Origin: Chryseobacterium indologenes
GTDB lineage: Bacteria; Bacteroidota; Bacteroidia; Flavobacteriales; Weeksellaceae
DNA length: 64,000 bases
Assembly: GCA_016025055.1 (NCBI GenBank)
Contig: CP065590.1
Location: 4,340,001 to 4,404,000, forward strand
Direction: 5' to 3'
A model generated the notes under the pieces. The model worked only from the letters and a program-made list of their open reading frames with translations, was not told where the DNA came from and did not search any database. The position numbers and the translations under genes were made by a program. This document shows positions 28,459 through 37,027 of the stretch, piece after piece (the stretch's first letter is position 1; every line of letters begins with the position of its first letter).

Positions 28459-29838
28459 CTATTTTGAATAGTTTTCAAAGAATAGCGGAATACTTTCAAT
28501 CCCTTTATAGAAATTAAATAATCCGTAATGTTCATTTGGTGAGTGGATGGCATCAGAATCTAATCCGAATCCCATCAACACAGATTTAGCATTTAAAACT
28601 TTCTCAAACATGGCTGTGATCGGAATACTTCCTCCACTTCTGTAAGGTAATACTTCTTTACCGAAAGCGGTTTCCATAGCTTTTTTAGCTGCTAAAAACT
28701 CTTTAGTATCACTCTGTAATACGTAAGGCATTCCTCCATGATGAGGAGTTATTTTAACTTTTACGGTATCCGGAGCAATTTTTTCAAAATATTTTGTGAA
28801 TTTCTCTGTAATTTCTTCCGGTGTCTGATAAGGAACCAGACGCATTGAGATTTTAGCAAAAGCTTTTGAAGGAATTACTGTTTTGGCGCCTTCTCCTGTA
28901 TATCCTCCCCAAATACCATTACAGTCAAGGGTAGGACGAATCGAAGCTCTTTCAAGGGTGGTATACCCTTTTTCTCCTTCAATATTGCTTAATCCGATTG
29001 ATTTTTTATATTCTTCAGGATTATCCTTCAGTTTGTTCATTTCTGCTCTGTCAGCGTCTGAGACAACTTCCACATTATCGTAGAAGCCATCAATGGTAAT
29101 ATGTCCGTCTTCGTCAATAAGGTTGGCAATCATTCTTGAAAGCACATGAATAGGATTTGGCACTGCCCCTCCGTAAAGTCCTGAATGTAAGTCCCTGTTT
29201 GGTCCTTCCACCTCTACTTCAACGTAGCTTAGTCCCCTTAAACCAGTGGTTACAGTGGGCTGTTCATTGCTGTAGATATGAGTATCTGAGATCAGAATAC
29301 AGTCACAAGATAATTTTTCCTTATTCTCGTTAACGAAATCCCCAAGACTTACCGATCCTACTTCTTCTTCTCCTTCAAGGATGAATTTAACGTTACAAGG
29401 AAGCGTATTGGTTTTCATCATGGCTTCAAAAGCCTTTAAATGCATAAAAAACTGACCTTTATCATCGGCTGATCCCCTTGCAAAAATAGCGCCTTCAGGA
29501 TGTAGCTCAGTTTTCTCGATATAAGGTTCGAAAGGTGGTTTTCTCCATAATTCCAACGGATCTGCAGGCTGCACATCATAATGTCCGTATACCAGTACCG
29601 TAGGAAGGTTTTTATCAATGATTTTCTCTCCAAAAACGATAGGATACCCTTTGGTTTCGCAGATTTCAACATTGTCGGCACCTGCATTTCTAAGATGCTC
29701 TGCGCATACATCCGCACATTTCAATACATCGTTTTTATAGGCAGGATCTGCGGAAATAGAAGGGATTCTCAATAACTCAAATAATTCATCTACGAAACGC
29801 TGTTTGTTTTCGTTGATGTAATTTAATGTCTCTTGCAT
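28459..29838 (-). CDS. M20 family dipeptidase (CNDP-like)
   Basis: A 459-residue zinc dipeptidase. Metal-site motifs: VYGHYDVQPADP (His), FARGSADDKGQFFMHL (Asp bridge), ILEGEEEVGS (catalytic and metal Glu) and, near the C-terminus, DSDAIHSPNEHYGL (His). The lid domain begins with DLHSGLYGGAVPNP. This family (peptidase T-like/carnosinase) hydrolyses dipeptides in the cytoplasm. Complete, single gene, preceded and followed by non-coding DNA. Confidence 0.92.
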   Translation of the reverse strand: MQETLNYINENKQRFVDELFELLRIPSISADPAYKNDVLKCADVCAEHLRNAGADNVEICETKGYPIVFGEKIIDKNLPTVLVYGHYDVQPADPLELWRKPPFEPYIEKTELHPEGAIFARGSADDKGQFFMHLKAFEAMMKTNTLPCNVKFILEGEEEVGSVSLGDFVNENKEKLSCDCILISDTHIYSNEQPTVTTGLRGLSYVEVEVEGPNRDLHSGLYGGAVPNPIHVLSRMIANLIDEDGHITIDGFYDNVEVVSDADRAEMNKLKDNPEEYKKSIGLSNIEGEKGYTTLERASIRPTLDCNGIWGGYTGEGAKTVIPSKAFAKISMRLVPYQTPEEITEKFTKYFEKIAPDTVKVKITPHHGGMPYVLQSDTKEFLAAKKAMETAFGKEVLPYRSGGSIPITAMFEKVLNAKSVLMGFGLDSDAIHSPNEHYGLFNFYKGIESIPLFFENYSK

Positions 29839-29962
29839 TGTAAAAATTTGTTTGGTTAAAATTAAAAAAAATGCCTTGCAGGAACAAGCAAAACAAAGGA
29901 TTTTTCTAATAAATCACTTCAATCGCAGTCATGACCCGGTTAATCATTTTTTGTAATAAAAA

Positions 29963-29987
29963 AATGCCCTGTAGCAAACAGGGCATT
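29963..29987 (-). terminator. Terminator of the small lipoprotein gene
   Basis: Perfect 10-bp stem AATGCCCTGT / ACAGGGCATT with a 5-base loop and a T run on the minus strand, 19 bases after the corrected stop at 30007. Confidence 0.9.
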
Positions 29988-30006
29988 GTATATTGTATAC
30001 TAATAA

Positions 30007-30287
30007 TTAGTGTTCAGCTTTTGGAGCTTTTTCTGCTTCAGCAGGTTTTGCAGCAGCACTGTCTTTTTAGGTGCTTCAGCTTCAGGCTTTACAGCAGCAG
30101 CCTCCTCTTTGTGATCTGCAGCAGCTTCATGACCGTTTCCGTGAGCTTCTGCACCTCCCTGAGGATCATCTGAGTATCTTTCTACTCCATCTTCCAGCTT
30201 TATAACTGCTTTATTTCCTCCTTCCGGCACTTTTTTACAGCTTACAGCTACAGTTGCAATCGCTAAACATATAACTAATTTTTTCAT
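30007..30287 (-). CDS. Small alanine/lysine-rich lipoprotein (frameshifted)
   Basis: MKKLVICLAIATVAVSCKKVPEGG is a lipoprotein signal peptide with cysteine 17. The mature part is low-complexity, rich in Ala, Glu, Lys and His. The frame breaks in the T run 30064-30068. One added base changes the tail from KKTVLLQNLLKQKK to KKDSAAAKPAEAEKAPKAEH-stop, which continues the composition of the preceding residues and gives 93 residues. This compositional continuity is the evidence for the correction. Function unknown. Confidence 0.7.
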
Positions 30288-30416
30288 ATGTAAATTTATT
30301 TTTTAAAAGTTCATATGGAATCGCACTTTATTCTGATTACCTAAACAGCGGGCGATTTCATGCTTAAAATTTTGATTGCCCAAAAGTAAGAAATCCTGCT
30401 TTTTTCGGCAACATTT

Positions 30417-31573
30417 TTAGACTGATTTTAATATAATTTTTCCTTTTTTGGATTGTGTAAAAATAAGGTAGTCCTTTCCACCGTCTTTTAAGCCATATTT
30501 CTTTTGATTTCTTCGGGTTTTAAAGGATAGTTTTTTGAAATAATATTAAACTGCTCTTTCTTTTTAATTTCTTTAGAATCAATCATTTTCATTTCAAAAA
30601 CCCGTCCCGGAAAATTTTTCACCTTTTCCGAAGACGTATAAAAATGACTGTTGGGATGTAGTTTTTTTAATCCGAATTTCTGAGAAATTAAATTAAATAC
30701 ACCAGCCTTTAAAATGGAGTTATTGGGAATATAAATGAATTTTTCAGGATCAGTGTATTCCGACTGGGCGTTTTCTTCTTCCCCAAATTCATATGTAAAG
30801 ACAGATTCTCCGCTTTCAAGATTCACACAATGGCAGATAATATCCTTCGAAACCTCTTTTGATAAAAAAGCAACGACTTCCTTCACATCATTTTTTAACG
30901 CAATGATATCAATCCTGAAGATATCCGGTACAACAGAGATAAGATACTTGAGATCAATTAACGGAGATAGTTTGATCACTACCTCAGAGGAAATGGACAA
31001 TAATTTTTCCTGAATTTCAAGGATGTTCGGAGAAAGGTCTTCTAAAAGGAAAACTTTATTTTTATTCTGGTCTCTTCTTGCAGGATCGAGATAAATCACG
31101 TCGAATACCTCATGATTTTCTTCTAAAAAATCTTCCAGTTTTCTGTTGATAAATCTTGCCTTCCTACCTAGGACACTCCAATTATGCTCTACAGTCTCCA
31201 AAAGCTCAGCATTTTGCTCTATTAAAGTGATGTCTTCAAAATTCTGAGATAAATACCAGGCATCAATTCCAAACCCACTTGTAAGATCGATAAATTTCTT
31301 CCCCCGCAGGATCTCAGATTTGTAGAGAGCTGTTTTTTCGGATGAAGATTGCTCCAGATTGAGTTGTGGAGGAAAAATGATACCTTCTTTCAGTAAAAAC
31401 GGAAATTTCTTTTCCGCCACCTGCTTTCCTTTAATCTGTTGCACAATTTCATGCATGGAAACCTCAGGAAACGGAGATTTTTTTAACAGTAATGAGTGCA
31501 GATCAGTTTTTAGATTTGCACTGATATAGGTTTGAATGTCTTTATTTAGTAATGTATTTCCCACAAATAGCAT
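30417..31573 (-). CDS. THUMP-like class I SAM-dependent methyltransferase (frameshifted near C-terminus)
   Basis: SAM-binding motif I is KFIDLTSGFGIDAWYLSQ, with the acidic motif II ITLIEQNAELLE and the catalytic-type DVIYLDPARRDQNKN (DPAR rather than NPPY). This arrangement is that of bacterial THUMP-like methyltransferases related to RNA guanine-N2 enzymes. The frame breaks near 30498-30505. One added base gives PEEIKKKYGLKDGGKDYLIF and then TQSKKGKIILKSV, extending the protein to 385 residues with stop at 30417. Without it the last 30 or so residues are lost. Target RNA unknown. Confidence 0.8.
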
Positions 31574-31910
31574 GGATTTTCAAAGATGATTATGCTTAAA
31601 TCAGTTAAATGAAAAGATTGTTCTTTACATTTTTCAAGATTATTTTATATTCCCTTTTAATCTAAATCACCATTTATTTCTTAAAGATGTTTTCATCAAT
31701 AGGATCAGTGTTAAAATGCTCCAGTTTAAATCTGTAAGCCTCAAAATACCTGATTCGATAAAAATACATCTGAATTCAATGTCATTGGAGGTTGAGTCTC
31801 GGTTTTAAGCCGTTATTTTCAAGTTTATAAGCTAAAAATTTTGATAAAATTTCTCCTATAGTTTCCGGCCCTGGCTCAAAATCTTGTTAGAAAATGACGA
31901 TGTAATCAAA
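31574..31910 (-). pseudogene. 337-base region with traces of decayed coding DNA
   Basis: No complete gene. On the minus strand two adjacent readings look protein-like: QDFEPGPETIGEILSKFLAY then KLENNGLKPRLNLQ-stop (about 31780-31884) and QMYFYRIRYFEAYRFKLEHF then NTDPIDENIFKK-stop (about 31682-31781). They are in different frames with no start codon. They could be two parts of one decayed or frameshifted gene. I do not recognise the family. Confidence 0.3.
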
Positions 31911-32351
31911 TTACCTCTTATAGAAAATATAGTCCGTTAATATCGGTGTCAAGCCATTCTGCTTAAGCAAAGAATTAATTTGCCCCCTGTGATAAGTAGA
32001 ATGGTTCACTGCATGAAAAAGCATTTCAAAAATACTATTTTCAAATTTTGTTCCTCTTGAATTCTGATATTCTATTCTTTTATCCAAATCAAGGTTACTG
32101 ATAATGTCTATACTTTTAAGAAAATTCTTATGATCAATCTCCTGCAGGGACTCTAGAGGATTGATCTGCCAGACCTCAAAGGTAGATTCTCCCAGTATCC
32201 TGGCATTCCAGATCTGTTGTGCGTTAAGGGTATGATTAATCAGACTGATTGTTTTATCATCTATCAGTTTTATGTTCTCAGAAATAACTTTAATCATTTC
32301 AGCATTGAAATGATGAGTGTACTCAAATAAATCTATCAGTTTTTCTTTCAT
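31911..32351 (-). CDS. DinB-family protein
   Basis: A 146-residue four-helix-bundle protein. The potential metal-binding histidines are in SLINHTLNAQQIW and in LFHAVNHSTYHRGQINSLL (the HxxxH pattern typical of DinB/YfiT). Such proteins include thiol transferases and stress-induced proteins, so the enzymatic role is open. Its ATG overlaps the mutA stop by one base (TAATG), so translation is probably coupled to mutA. Confidence 0.85.
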   Translation of the reverse strand: MKEKLIDLFEYTHHFNAEMIKVISENIKLIDDKTISLINHTLNAQQIWNARILGESTFEVWQINPLESLQEIDHKNFLKSIDIISNLDLDKRIEYQNSRGTKFENSIFEMLFHAVNHSTYHRGQINSLLKQNGLTPILTDYIFYKR

Positions 32352-33511
32352 TATTCAAACATTTCTGCCCAACGAACGGCTTTTATTTCTTTTTCGTTGT
32401 ATAGATCTGCGATCGACTTTTTGACGTCTAATTTGGGGTATAAATTCACTCCGATCAGCTTTATTTTACCTTCTTCAATCCACTGCTGTTCTTTAACTGC
32501 ATGATCGTAGATTTTTTTCTGGATAATTCCTTGACGTAACAACTCAAGATATCCACCGGTTTCTTCTATTTCTACAAATAAAGCCCAGGATTTTTCAGCG
32601 ATCTGTCTGGTGATGTCTTCCACATAATAACTTCCGTTGGAAGCGTCTTCAAACACATTGATGATACTTTCGTATGCTAAAACAATCTGCTGTTTAAAAG
32701 ATATCTCCTCTGAATTACCGGTACTTCTGTCTACAAGGTAATTGTTTGAGAATACCGCATCTGCCCCACCAATCATAGCCGAAGCAAGTTCAAGGGTGGA
32801 ACGGATCAGGTTGTTCTCGTTATCGGAGACCGCTTTGTTTCTTAAAGAGGTTTCTGCAAAAATGTAAGGAACTTCGTCCAGCCCATATTCTTTGGAAAGC
32901 TGGTTAAAAACTATTTTAAAAGCTCTTAATTTTGCCATTTCAAAGAAATAATTTCCTCCTACAGCGATTCTGAAAACTAGTTGATTGATAATATCAGTGC
33001 CATATTTCTCAACCAGTTCTTTAGTTTTGGCAAGTGCGATACCAAGCTGTTGATAGATAGCTGCTCCTGCATTCTGATGCAAGGACACATCTACGCAAAT
33101 GCTTCTTTTGAATTCTTTTGCCAACAGTTCTTTCGCCAATTGATCATCAATACTTCCCTCATGCTCATTAAATACATCGATCAAAGAAAAGTACTGGTCT
33201 TCTTCTTTGGGACTGATGTGTCCTGCAAGATCTTTGTTGTTAACAAAAATGGTCTTTTCTTCCAGGTTTTCAACGTTCTGATCTAAAATAAATGCAAATA
33301 CTTCTTCTTCCAGACTTTCATGGTAGCTGGCTACGAGATGGGTGCTTTCTTCAACTCTCGGTAGGTTCACCAAAGGTTTCTTAACTTCTGTATAAAAGGG
33401 TTTTACTTCTATTCCTTCAAGGTTTTCTTTTTCTAAAATAGGGTAAATATCCTCCGTTTTAAGCTGTTTTTTTACTAAGCTTTCCCAGTTTGGAAGTGTA
33501 TTATCTGACAT
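32351..33511 (-). CDS. mutA: Methylmalonyl-CoA mutase small subunit
   Basis: A 386-residue MutA-type beta chain: N-terminal NWESLVKKQLKTEDIYPILE, then SLHQNAGAAIYQQLGIALAKTKELVEKYG and VFRIAVGGNYFFEMAKLRAFKIVF, NLIRSTLELASAMIGGADAVF and SYYVEDITRQIAEKSWALF, all typical of the mutase barrel. The C-terminal B12-binding domain is absent, as expected for the non-catalytic subunit. It pairs with a large subunit to interconvert methylmalonyl-CoA and succinyl-CoA. The large-subunit gene is not adjacent here; a DinB gene follows instead. The start at 33511 (MSDNTLPNW) is preferred over a 9-residue extension. Confidence 0.87.
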   Translation of the reverse strand: MSDNTLPNWESLVKKQLKTEDIYPILEKENLEGIEVKPFYTEVKKPLVNLPRVEESTHLVASYHESLEEEVFAFILDQNVENLEEKTIFVNNKDLAGHISPKEEDQYFSLIDVFNEHEGSIDDQLAKELLAKEFKRSICVDVSLHQNAGAAIYQQLGIALAKTKELVEKYGTDIINQLVFRIAVGGNYFFEMAKLRAFKIVFNQLSKEYGLDEVPYIFAETSLRNKAVSDNENNLIRSTLELASAMIGGADAVFSNNYLVDRSTGNSEEISFKQQIVLAYESIINVFEDASNGSYYVEDITRQIAEKSWALFVEIEETGGYLELLRQGIIQKKIYDHAVKEQQWIEEGKIKLIGVNLYPKLDVKKSIADLYNEKEIKAVRWAEMFE

Positions 33512-33526
33512 TAGTTTTATGTATTT

Positions 33527-33591
33527 GTGAATGGTCAATGGTGAATGGTCTGAAATGGAGAGGCAAAAGCCTACTGACCAGTCACCATTGA
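33527..33591. repeat. Heptamer direct repeats inside a 16-bp inverted repeat
   Basis: GTGAATG-GTCAATG-GTGAATG-GTC is a run of 7-base units at 33527-33550. Its last 16 bases (33535-33550) pair with 33576-33591 (GACCAGTCACCATTGA) with one mismatch, and AGGC-AAAA-GCCT sits inside (33561-33572). The element lies between the DivIC-like gene and mutA and overlaps the bases before the mutA start. Short heptamer repeats like this are scattered through many Bacteroidota genomes. Confidence 0.7.
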
Positions 33592-33611
33592 TCTGATTTA
33601 TTCAACTTTTA

Positions 33612-33968
33612 TTATTTTTTGGCGACTTTTGTACTGTCTACTACCAAAATGAAGATCTCTTCATTCGGCTTTTTCATAAAATAATTTTCTCTTGCGTATT
33701 TTTCTTTTTCTGATTTGTTGTTCATCAGTTTTTTATAAAAAGCATCGTTCTTCTCGTATTCTTTTTTGTAATACTGCAGCTGCTCTTCATATTTATGAAT
33801 CTCACCATTCAGTTCATTGATCACAAGAAATGAGGTTTTGTCAAAGAAAATCATCCATACCAAAAACAGACAGATCGTAATGGTATATTTATTCAGAACA
33901 TATTTTTGGATAAGTTTGAATGTTTCAGATTTCGGCTGAATGTCTTTGATAAGTTTGTTTTCTTCCAT
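33612..33968 (-). CDS. Septum formation initiator, FtsB/DivIC-like
   Basis: A 118-residue bitopic membrane protein: cytoplasmic N-terminus, one membrane helix (TITICLFLVWMIFFDKTSFLVI), then a coiled coil (LNGEIHKYEEQLQYYKKEYEKNDAF) and a final REN-YFMKKPNEEIFILV, the usual end of DivIC proteins. It should join the divisome with FtsL/FtsQ-type partners. It starts 3 bases after the uridine kinase stop, an order common in flavobacteria. Confidence 0.85.
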   Translation of the reverse strand: MEENKLIKDIQPKSETFKLIQKYVLNKYTITICLFLVWMIFFDKTSFLVINELNGEIHKYEEQLQYYKKEYEKNDAFYKKLMNNKSEKEKYARENYFMKKPNEEIFILVVDSTKVAKK

Positions 33969-33971
33969 TTT

Positions 33972-34586
33972 TTAATGTTTTTTCAACGAGTTTTTAATAA
34001 CGGTAGTTAAAAAATCAATGGCTACGGAATTCTGTTTCATATTGGGGATAATAAGATCGGCATCATTTTTAGATGGCTCGATGAATTCCTGGTGCATTGG
34101 TTTCAAAGTGGTCTGGTAGCGATGGAGGACTTCACTCAGATCTCTTCCTCTTTCCTGGGTATCTCTTCTGATCCTTCTTATCAGCCTTTCATCAGAATCT
34201 GCATGAACGAAAACTTTCAGATCAAATTCTTTCAGTAATTCTTTATTGGTCAATACAAGAATTCCTTCTACTACCAATACATTTTTAGGTTCTACAGTGA
34301 CATGATCTCCTGTTCTGGAATGTGTTACAAAGCTATAAATCGGCTGTTCGATAGACTCGTTATTTTTTAAAGCTTTCACATGTTTTATCAGCAATTCAAA
34401 ATCTATGGACTTCGGGTGATCATAATTGAGCGCTTCCCTTTCTGTCAGAGTAAGATTTGGATTATCATGATAATAATTATCCTGAGAAAGGATATTCATT
34501 CCTTCAATATCAAGCTGCTGAAGTATCTTGTCAACAACTGTAGTTTTGCCGGATCCTGTACCACCGGCAATTCCTATTACAAGCAT
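33972..34586 (-). CDS. udk: Uridine kinase
   Basis: A 204-residue enzyme phosphorylating uridine and cytidine. P-loop GIAGGTGSGKTTV with Lys14, the nucleoside-binding QDNYYHD, NYDHPKSIDFELL, and RRIRRDTQERGRDLSEVLHRY of the lid. The start at 34586 (MLVIGIAGG) is chosen because the P-loop normally begins near residue 5; the 19 upstream residues are rejected. Followed after 3 bases by the DivIC-like gene. Confidence 0.94.
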   Translation of the reverse strand: MLVIGIAGGTGSGKTTVVDKILQQLDIEGMNILSQDNYYHDNPNLTLTEREALNYDHPKSIDFELLIKHVKALKNNESIEQPIYSFVTHSRTGDHVTVEPKNVLVVEGILVLTNKELLKEFDLKVFVHADSDERLIRRIRRDTQERGRDLSEVLHRYQTTLKPMHQEFIEPSKNDADLIIPNMKQNSVAIDFLTTVIKNSLKKH

Positions 34587-35044
34587 TATTTTTTGTTTCT
34601 TTATAGTTGGTACAAATATACTATTTTCGATAAAATGTGACAATGCAGAGAGCGAAATTGAGTAATCAGGAAATTCTTATATTCTGAAGGTAAAGAAATT
34701 AGTCGCAAAAATTATGACAATCTCAAAAGTTGGGTGGGTTTACATGAAAAAACTGCTTTTTTAGCTTTATTTTTTTTCTTTAAACGCCAGGAATACGCTA
34801 GGATTTATAAAATTGTATGAATATTTTTCTTTCGCAAGGGTATTTCAGCAATGGACCTGACTAAGTGCTTATGCTGTGCGAACGGAGCTTTTACTCTTTT
34901 AATTAATAACTTTAAGGACTCTGTATTAAAATAATTTATGAGAACAATAAGAACCGAAGGTCAATTTAGAATACTCATATCATAAGATTCTTCCTTCATC
35001 GGAATGACAATAGCATATCTTGGAGTATCCATAAAAGTTTTCAC
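34587..35044. other. Intergenic region with a degenerate dispersed repeat
   Basis: About 460 bases without a supported gene. The minus strand at 34985-35010 reads TTGTCATTCCGATGAAGGAA followed by GAATCTT, which resembles the GTCATTCC...GAAGAATCT dispersed repeats found between genes in Chryseobacterium and relatives. Several ORFs under 17 codons are the only others seen. Confidence 0.45.
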
Positions 35045-35080
35045 AAAAAAACCCGGTCAAAATATGGGCCGGGAATTTTT
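35045..35080 (-). terminator. Terminator of clpS
   Basis: Stem CCCGG / CCGGG (35052-35073) with A/T runs on both sides, directly after the clpS stop. Confidence 0.8.
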
Positions 35081-35386
35081 TTATACGATTTCACTTGTTA
35101 ATTCGCGTGAAAGTAATTTTTCGTGCATGGGCTTCAAAATATCTAATGAGCCAGTTTTTACGGTACATTTGCCCTTATAGTGGACAAGAATTGTACATTG
35201 TTCTGCCTGTTCCAGGGTATGCTTACATATTTCAATCAGGCTATCGATTACATAATCGAAGGTATGAACATCATCATTATGCAGCACCAGTTTATAAACG
35301 TCATCCGTATCATCCAGTACAAGAACTTCTTCTTCGTACTGACGTTTCGGGTTTTCGTAATCTTTTATTGTATTGTAAAAATTCAT
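35081..35386 (-). CDS. clpS: ATP-dependent Clp protease adaptor ClpS
   Basis: A 101-residue adaptor that delivers N-degron substrates to ClpAP/ClpCP. The core YKLVLHNDDVHTFDYVIDSL contains the conserved LxNDD and the N-degron pocket, then TLEQAEQCTILVHYKGKCTVKTG. It follows the CNNM-family gene by 12 bases, suggesting co-transcription, and ends at a strong hairpin. Confidence 0.93.
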   Translation of the reverse strand: MNFYNTIKDYENPKRQYEEEVLVLDDTDDVYKLVLHNDDVHTFDYVIDSLIEICKHTLEQAEQCTILVHYKGKCTVKTGSLDILKPMHEKLLSRELTSEIV

Positions 35387-35398
35387 TTCAGCTGTTTT

Positions 35399-36757
35399 TT
35401 AAACTTCACCAATTTTGTCTGCCAGGCTATCGATGGCATTGGGTTCCTGATATACAAGCTCTACAAGTTCAACGCTTTTATTGTTCATTTTCAAAATTTT
35501 GAAATGATAGTTGTCAAGATCAAATTCCTGGTTCTCTTCAGGAATTTCTTCCAGCTCATACAGAATAAATCCTGCCAATGAGTTGTATTCGCTTTCTTCG
35601 GAAAGAGGCAGTTTTTTAGGCAAGAATTCGTTGATTTCATCCAATGGCTGTGTAGCCTGTACCCAATAGGTATTCTCGGCTATTTTATCAACAATCTTCT
35701 CTTCATCATCTTCTTCATCCTGTATTTCACCTACCAGTTCTTCTAGGATGTCTTCTAAGGTAATGATACCTTCTGTACCTCCAAATTCGTCGATAACAAT
35801 AGCAATGTGCTGCTTTTTAAGCTGGAAAGTTTTCAATAAGTCTGAAACTTTTTTGCTTTCCACCACGAAAAAGGCGTCACGCATCAGGTCTTTAAGGTCT
35901 TCATGATCCAGATCTCCCTTTCTTTTCACGAATTCTCTTATAATTTCCTTAGTGTAGAAAATTCCGATCACATTATCAATAGAATCAAGGTATACCGGGA
36001 TACGTGAATATCCGCTATCCATAATTTTGTTGATAATATCATTTACATCCTCTTCAAAGTCTATGGACGTAATATTTTGTCTTGGAACCATGATCTGTTT
36101 GGCAGAGTGATCTGTAAAATCAAATGCATTTTTAATGATCTCATAGTTCTCTTCTTCAATTTCCCCACTGTCTGCACTCTGTTTTACCAAAAGCTGAAGC
36201 TCTTCCGTAGAGTGAATTTCCTGCTCAGAAGCCGGATGTATTTTGATCAGTCTTAAGAAACCATTTGACATTGAGTTCATCAACCAGATAAACGGTTTGA
36301 AAATCGTGTAAAAAATTCTCAACGGGACAGCGGTTGCCATCGTGGTAGCTTCCGATTTTCTGATCGCAATTGATTTGGGAATAAGCTCACCAAATACAAT
36401 ATGCATGATGGTAATCAGTACAAAACTGATGATCAGTGAAACCGAAGTAATGGTTGCCTGGCTCATCTCAAAATTGAGAGAATGGAAAATATTTTCAACA
36501 ATATGATGCAAAGCACTTTCTCCTACCCAACCCAGGGCAAGGGAAGCCAATGTAATTCCTAACTGAGTAGCAGAAAGATATTCATCAAGGTGTTTGATAA
36601 TATGCTCTGCCTGTTTTGCCATAGAGTCTCCCTCAGCGGCTTTTAATTGAATTTGAGAGTAACGAACTTTAACAATTGAAAATTCTGCGGCTACGAAGAA
36701 GCCATTGAGTAAAACAAGAAATAAGGCCAGCAAAAGCCTGACTATGTCCGAGTCCAT
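35399..36757 (-). CDS. CNNM/CorC-family membrane protein with CBS domains (hemolysin-like)
   Basis: 452 residues. N-terminal CNNM domain with about three to four membrane helices (IVRLLLALFLVLLNGFFVAAEFSIVKVRYSQ, ATQLGITLASLALGWVGE, TSVSLIISFVLITIMHIVFGELIPKS), then a CBS pair (IMVPRQNITSIDFEEDV; VVESKKVSDLLKTFQLKKQHIAIVIDEFGGTEGIITLEDILEELVGEI), then a CorC/HlyC C-terminal domain. The family is linked to Mg2+/Co2+ transport or resistance. First gene of a probable two-gene unit with clpS. Confidence 0.9.
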   Translation of the reverse strand: MDSDIVRLLLALFLVLLNGFFVAAEFSIVKVRYSQIQLKAAEGDSMAKQAEHIIKHLDEYLSATQLGITLASLALGWVGESALHHIVENIFHSLNFEMSQATITSVSLIISFVLITIMHIVFGELIPKSIAIRKSEATTMATAVPLRIFYTIFKPFIWLMNSMSNGFLRLIKIHPASEQEIHSTEELQLLVKQSADSGEIEEENYEIIKNAFDFTDHSAKQIMVPRQNITSIDFEEDVNDIINKIMDSGYSRIPVYLDSIDNVIGIFYTKEIIREFVKRKGDLDHEDLKDLMRDAFFVVESKKVSDLLKTFQLKKQHIAIVIDEFGGTEGIITLEDILEELVGEIQDEEDDEEKIVDKIAENTYWVQATQPLDEINEFLPKKLPLSEESEYNSLAGFILYELEEIPEENQEFDLDNYHFKILKMNNKSVELVELVYQEPNAIDSLADKIGEV

Positions 36758-36976
36758 TTAGAAGTTGTATAAATTTTATTAAGTACAAAGATATGTAAAA
36801 TATAAATAACCTGAATCTGCTATATCTTTTTTCAATGAGGGATTTTTGAAAGATAAAAATGAAGCTTTATAATATATGTATTTTGAATAAAAAAAATATT
36901 CTAATATCTTTCCTTCAAAACATGCATTACAGACGATTTTACAGTATCAAATATCGTTTTTAAACTTTTTTCACAT

Positions 36977-37008
36977 AAAAAAAGCACCGATAGTATCGAT
37001 GCTTTTTT
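36977..37008 (-). terminator. Terminator of the ATP synthase operon
   Basis: On the minus strand AAAAAAGCATCGATA-CTATCGGTGCTTTTTTT: a long stem and T run, 20 bases after the atpG stop. It marks the end of the operon and shows that no atpD/atpC follows. Confidence 0.9.
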
Positions 37009-37027
37009 ATTATATCAGAATAATTCT

